Shown here: in pieces, positions 57,402-59,191 of the stretch
How positions within the stretch are numbered: position 1 is the first letter of the stretch
Layout: every line of letters starts with the position of its first letter
Assembly: GCA_902826155.1 (NCBI GenBank)
Contig: CADEDU010000041.1
Coordinates: 1-59,191 of the forward strand
Source of the DNA: an uncultured beta proteobacterium
GTDB lineage: Bacteria > Pseudomonadota > Gammaproteobacteria > Burkholderiales > SG8-39
Length of the DNA: 59,191 nt
Direction: 5' to 3'
The notes under the pieces: generated by a model
Database searches by the model: none
Told to the model about the DNA's origin: nothing
Seen by the model: the letters and a program-made list of their open reading frames with translations, nothing else
Translations under genes and position numbers: made by a program

Positions 57402-58579
57402 TGCGTAACGTTGTCGTCCTGGGCGCCACCGGCTCGATCGGGCAAAGCACGCTCGATGTCATCGCGCGGCATCCCGACCGTCTGCGTCTGGCTGCAGCAA
57501 CGGCGTTCAAACGCGCTGAGGAACTGGTGCAGATCTGCGCGCAGTTTCGTCCGGAACTTGCAGTGGTGGGTTCCGCGCAGGCAGCGGGCGCGATCGAGGC
57601 TTCGCTGCGCGAGGTCGCACCCGAGACGAGGCTTCTCTACGGAGAAGAAGGACTCATCGAGGCGGCGAGTCTGCGCGGCGCCGACACCGTGCTGGCCGCC
57701 ATTGTCGGGGCCGCTGGTCTACGCCCAACCCTGGCGGCAGCGCGCAGCGGCAAGCGTGTCCTGCTGGCCAACAAGGAAGCACTGGTGATGACCGGGCGGC
57801 TGTTCATCGACGCCCTGGCCAAGCATGGTGCGACCCTCCTGCCCATCGACAGTGAGCACAACGCGATCTTTCAGTGTCTGCCGCCCGATGCGTCGAACCG
57901 TCTGGACCAACATGGCGTGCGGCGCGTTCTGCTGACGGGTTCGGGTGGACCGTTTCGGACCCGGCCGCTAGCCGAGCTCGAAGCGGTGACGCCGGCGCAG
58001 GCCTGCAAGCACCCCACCTGGGACATGGGGCCCAAGATCTCGGTCGACTCGGCCACCATGGCCAACAAGGCACTCGAAGTGATCGAGGCGCACTGGATTT
58101 TCGGCGCCACGCCCGAGCAGATCGAAGTGGTCATTCATCCGCAGAGCGTGATCCATTCTATGGTGGAGTATCGCGACGGCTCGGTCATCGCGCAGCTCGG
58201 CAACCCCGACATGCGCACGCCAATCGCGCAGGCCCTGGCGTTTCCCGAGCGCGTGGACGCCGGCGTGACGCCGCTCGACCTGGTCCGCATCGGGCAGTTG
58301 ACCTTCGAGGCGGCGGACTTCGCGCGGTTTCCGGCGTTGCGTCTGGCCTACGAGGTGCTTCGATCGCAAGACTCGGCGGCGGTTGCCTTCAATGCCGCCA
58401 ATGAAGTCGCGGTGGCCGGCTTTCTCCATGGCAGCCTCGGATTCACCCGTATCATCGATGTCGTGGAAGCGACCCTTGCAGCGATGAACCACTGCGCGAT
58501 GAACAGCGTCGAAGAAGTGATCGAATTCGACGCCCGCGCCAGATCGCTCGCCGAAGCCCGCACGCGAGCGATGCGCTGA
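57401..58579 (+). CDS. dxr: 1-deoxy-D-xylulose 5-phosphate reductoisomerase
   Basis: This 392-residue enzyme performs the second step of the MEP isoprenoid pathway with NADPH. Motifs are VLGATGSIGQSTLDVI, LLANKEALVMTGRLF, PIDSEHNAIFQCL, LLTGSGGPFRTRPL and PTWDMGPKISVDSATMANK with metal-binding Asp/Glu. It supplies precursors for the uppS product two genes upstream. Its start overlaps the cdsA stop. Confidence 0.98.
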   Translation: MRNVVVLGATGSIGQSTLDVIARHPDRLRLAAATAFKRAEELVQICAQFRPELAVVGSAQAAGAIEASLREVAPETRLLYGEEGLIEAASLRGADTVLAAIVGAAGLRPTLAAARSGKRVLLANKEALVMTGRLFIDALAKHGATLLPIDSEHNAIFQCLPPDASNRLDQHGVRRVLLTGSGGPFRTRPLAELEAVTPAQACKHPTWDMGPKISVDSATMANKALEVIEAHWIFGATPEQIEVVIHPQSVIHSMVEYRDGSVIAQLGNPDMRTPIAQALAFPERVDAGVTPLDLVRIGQLTFEAADFARFPALRLAYEVLRSQDSAAVAFNAANEVAVAGFLHGSLGFTRIIDVVEATLAAMNHCAMNSVEEVIEFDARARSLAEARTRAMR

Positions 58580-58599
58580 GGTACACAGGAGCCTGACGG

Positions 58600-59191
58600 A
58601 TGAATCTGCTTCAGTACATCGTTTCTTTCCTGGTGGTGCTCGGCATCGTGATCGTCATCCACGAACTCGGGCACTACTGGGTCGCGCGGTGGTGCGGCGT
58701 CAAGGTGCTGCGCTTCTCGATCGGTTTCGGTCGCCCGTTGCTGCGCTTGACGCGCGGCCCCGATCAGACCGAATGGGTGCTCGCGATCGCCCCGATCGGC
58801 GGCTACGTGCGAATGCTCGACGAGCGCGAGGCGCCGGTTCCCGCAGCGGAACTGCATCGCGCTTTCAATCGCCAGTCGGTCGCCAAGCGCATGGCGATCG
58901 TTGCAGCCGGGCCCCTGGCAAATTTTCTGCTGGCTTGGATCATCTATGCCGGCATCCACATGTACGGCTTCCAGGAAGCGCGTGCATTGATCGCCTCACC
59001 CGCAGCCGACACCCCGGCCGCCACGGCAGGTTTCGGCGATCGCGATGAGATCGTCGCCATCGACGGCAAGCAGGTGCGCACTTTGCAGGACGTTCGCTGG
59101 TCGCTGATCGACGTCGCCGTGGCAAAAGGGCGTGCGCGCATTGAAGTGATCGACTCGAGGAACCGGATGCAAGTCCGCAACCTCGATCTGG
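58600..59191 (+). CDS. rseP: Site-2 protease RseP, 5' part only
   Basis: This is the N-terminal 197 residues of the RseP intramembrane metalloprotease, cut by the window end. The zinc motif HELGH is at residues 21-25 within the first membrane helix. FSIGFGRPL and APIGGYVRMLDE follow, then the start of a PDZ domain (around DEIVAIDGKQV). RseP cleaves anti-sigma factors such as RseA. AGGAG lies ahead of ATG 58600, 20 bases past dxr. Confidence 0.96.
   Translation, partial: MNLLQYIVSFLVVLGIVIVIHELGHYWVARWCGVKVLRFSIGFGRPLLRLTRGPDQTEWVLAIAPIGGYVRMLDEREAPVPAAELHRAFNRQSVAKRMAIVAAGPLANFLLAWIIYAGIHMYGFQEARALIASPAADTPAATAGFGDRDEIVAIDGKQVRTLQDVRWSLIDVAVAKGRARIEVIDSRNRMQVRNLDL

Overview
The window is a GC-rich chromosomal segment from a betaproteobacterium, most likely of the order Burkholderiales. 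The evidence is gene order: queF-dapC-dapD-(pilU-like ATPase)-dapE-prmB on one strand, smc-zipA-ligA on the other, glnD and map divergent from rpsB-tsf-pyrH-frr-uppS-cdsA-dxr-rseP, and a 3' fragment of tRNA-His at the left edge. No phage genes, insertion sequences, transposases, rRNA or CRISPR arrays were seen. Species cannot be named from the sequence alone.

Left part (1-32.4 kb) is an accessory catabolic region. It holds a dienelactone-hydrolase-like enzyme and a complete TRAP uptake system (small permease, large permease, binding protein). The TRAP genes run into a SnoaL-like protein, a short-chain dehydrogenase and an acyl-CoA dehydrogenase. Further right are an AtzH/HpxZ-like protein, a short MgtE-type transporter, a DUF2076 protein, two luciferase-like oxidoreductases, an MFS transporter, a cupin, a 2-hydroxyacid dehydrogenase and an isocitrate lyase/PEP mutase family enzyme. 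Three molybdenum-hydroxylase large subunits sit among two enoyl-CoA hydratases and another short-chain dehydrogenase. No gene for the FAD or [2Fe-2S] partner subunits of these hydroxylases is present in the window. The likely theme is import of organic acids and their oxidation through CoA esters; the substrates are not identifiable.

The segment 26-32.4 kb has a PhzS-like flavin monooxygenase and a compact pair: an MTHFR-like enzyme directly behind a protein that appears to fuse an N-terminal helix-turn-helix to a methyltransferase-like domain. In front of that pair lies a perfect 14-bp palindrome (TGGGATATATCCCA) flanked by two further copies of its half-site. This looks like an autoregulated one-carbon module and is the best candidate here for something undescribed. 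A GlcG/HbpS-like protein, a DoxX membrane protein and an LVIVD beta-propeller follow.

Right part (32.4-59.2 kb) is core housekeeping. It contains lysine/diaminopimelate synthesis, queuosine (queF), the release-factor/ribosome methyltransferase relative prmB, chromosome condensation (smc), division (zipA), DNA ligase (ligA), UDP-glucose synthesis (galU), a translationally coupled purine-salvage pair (hpt plus methylthioinosine phosphorylase), peptide deformylase, nitrogen signalling (glnD), methionine aminopeptidase, and the translation/isoprenoid/envelope operon from rpsB to rseP, which is cut by the window end.
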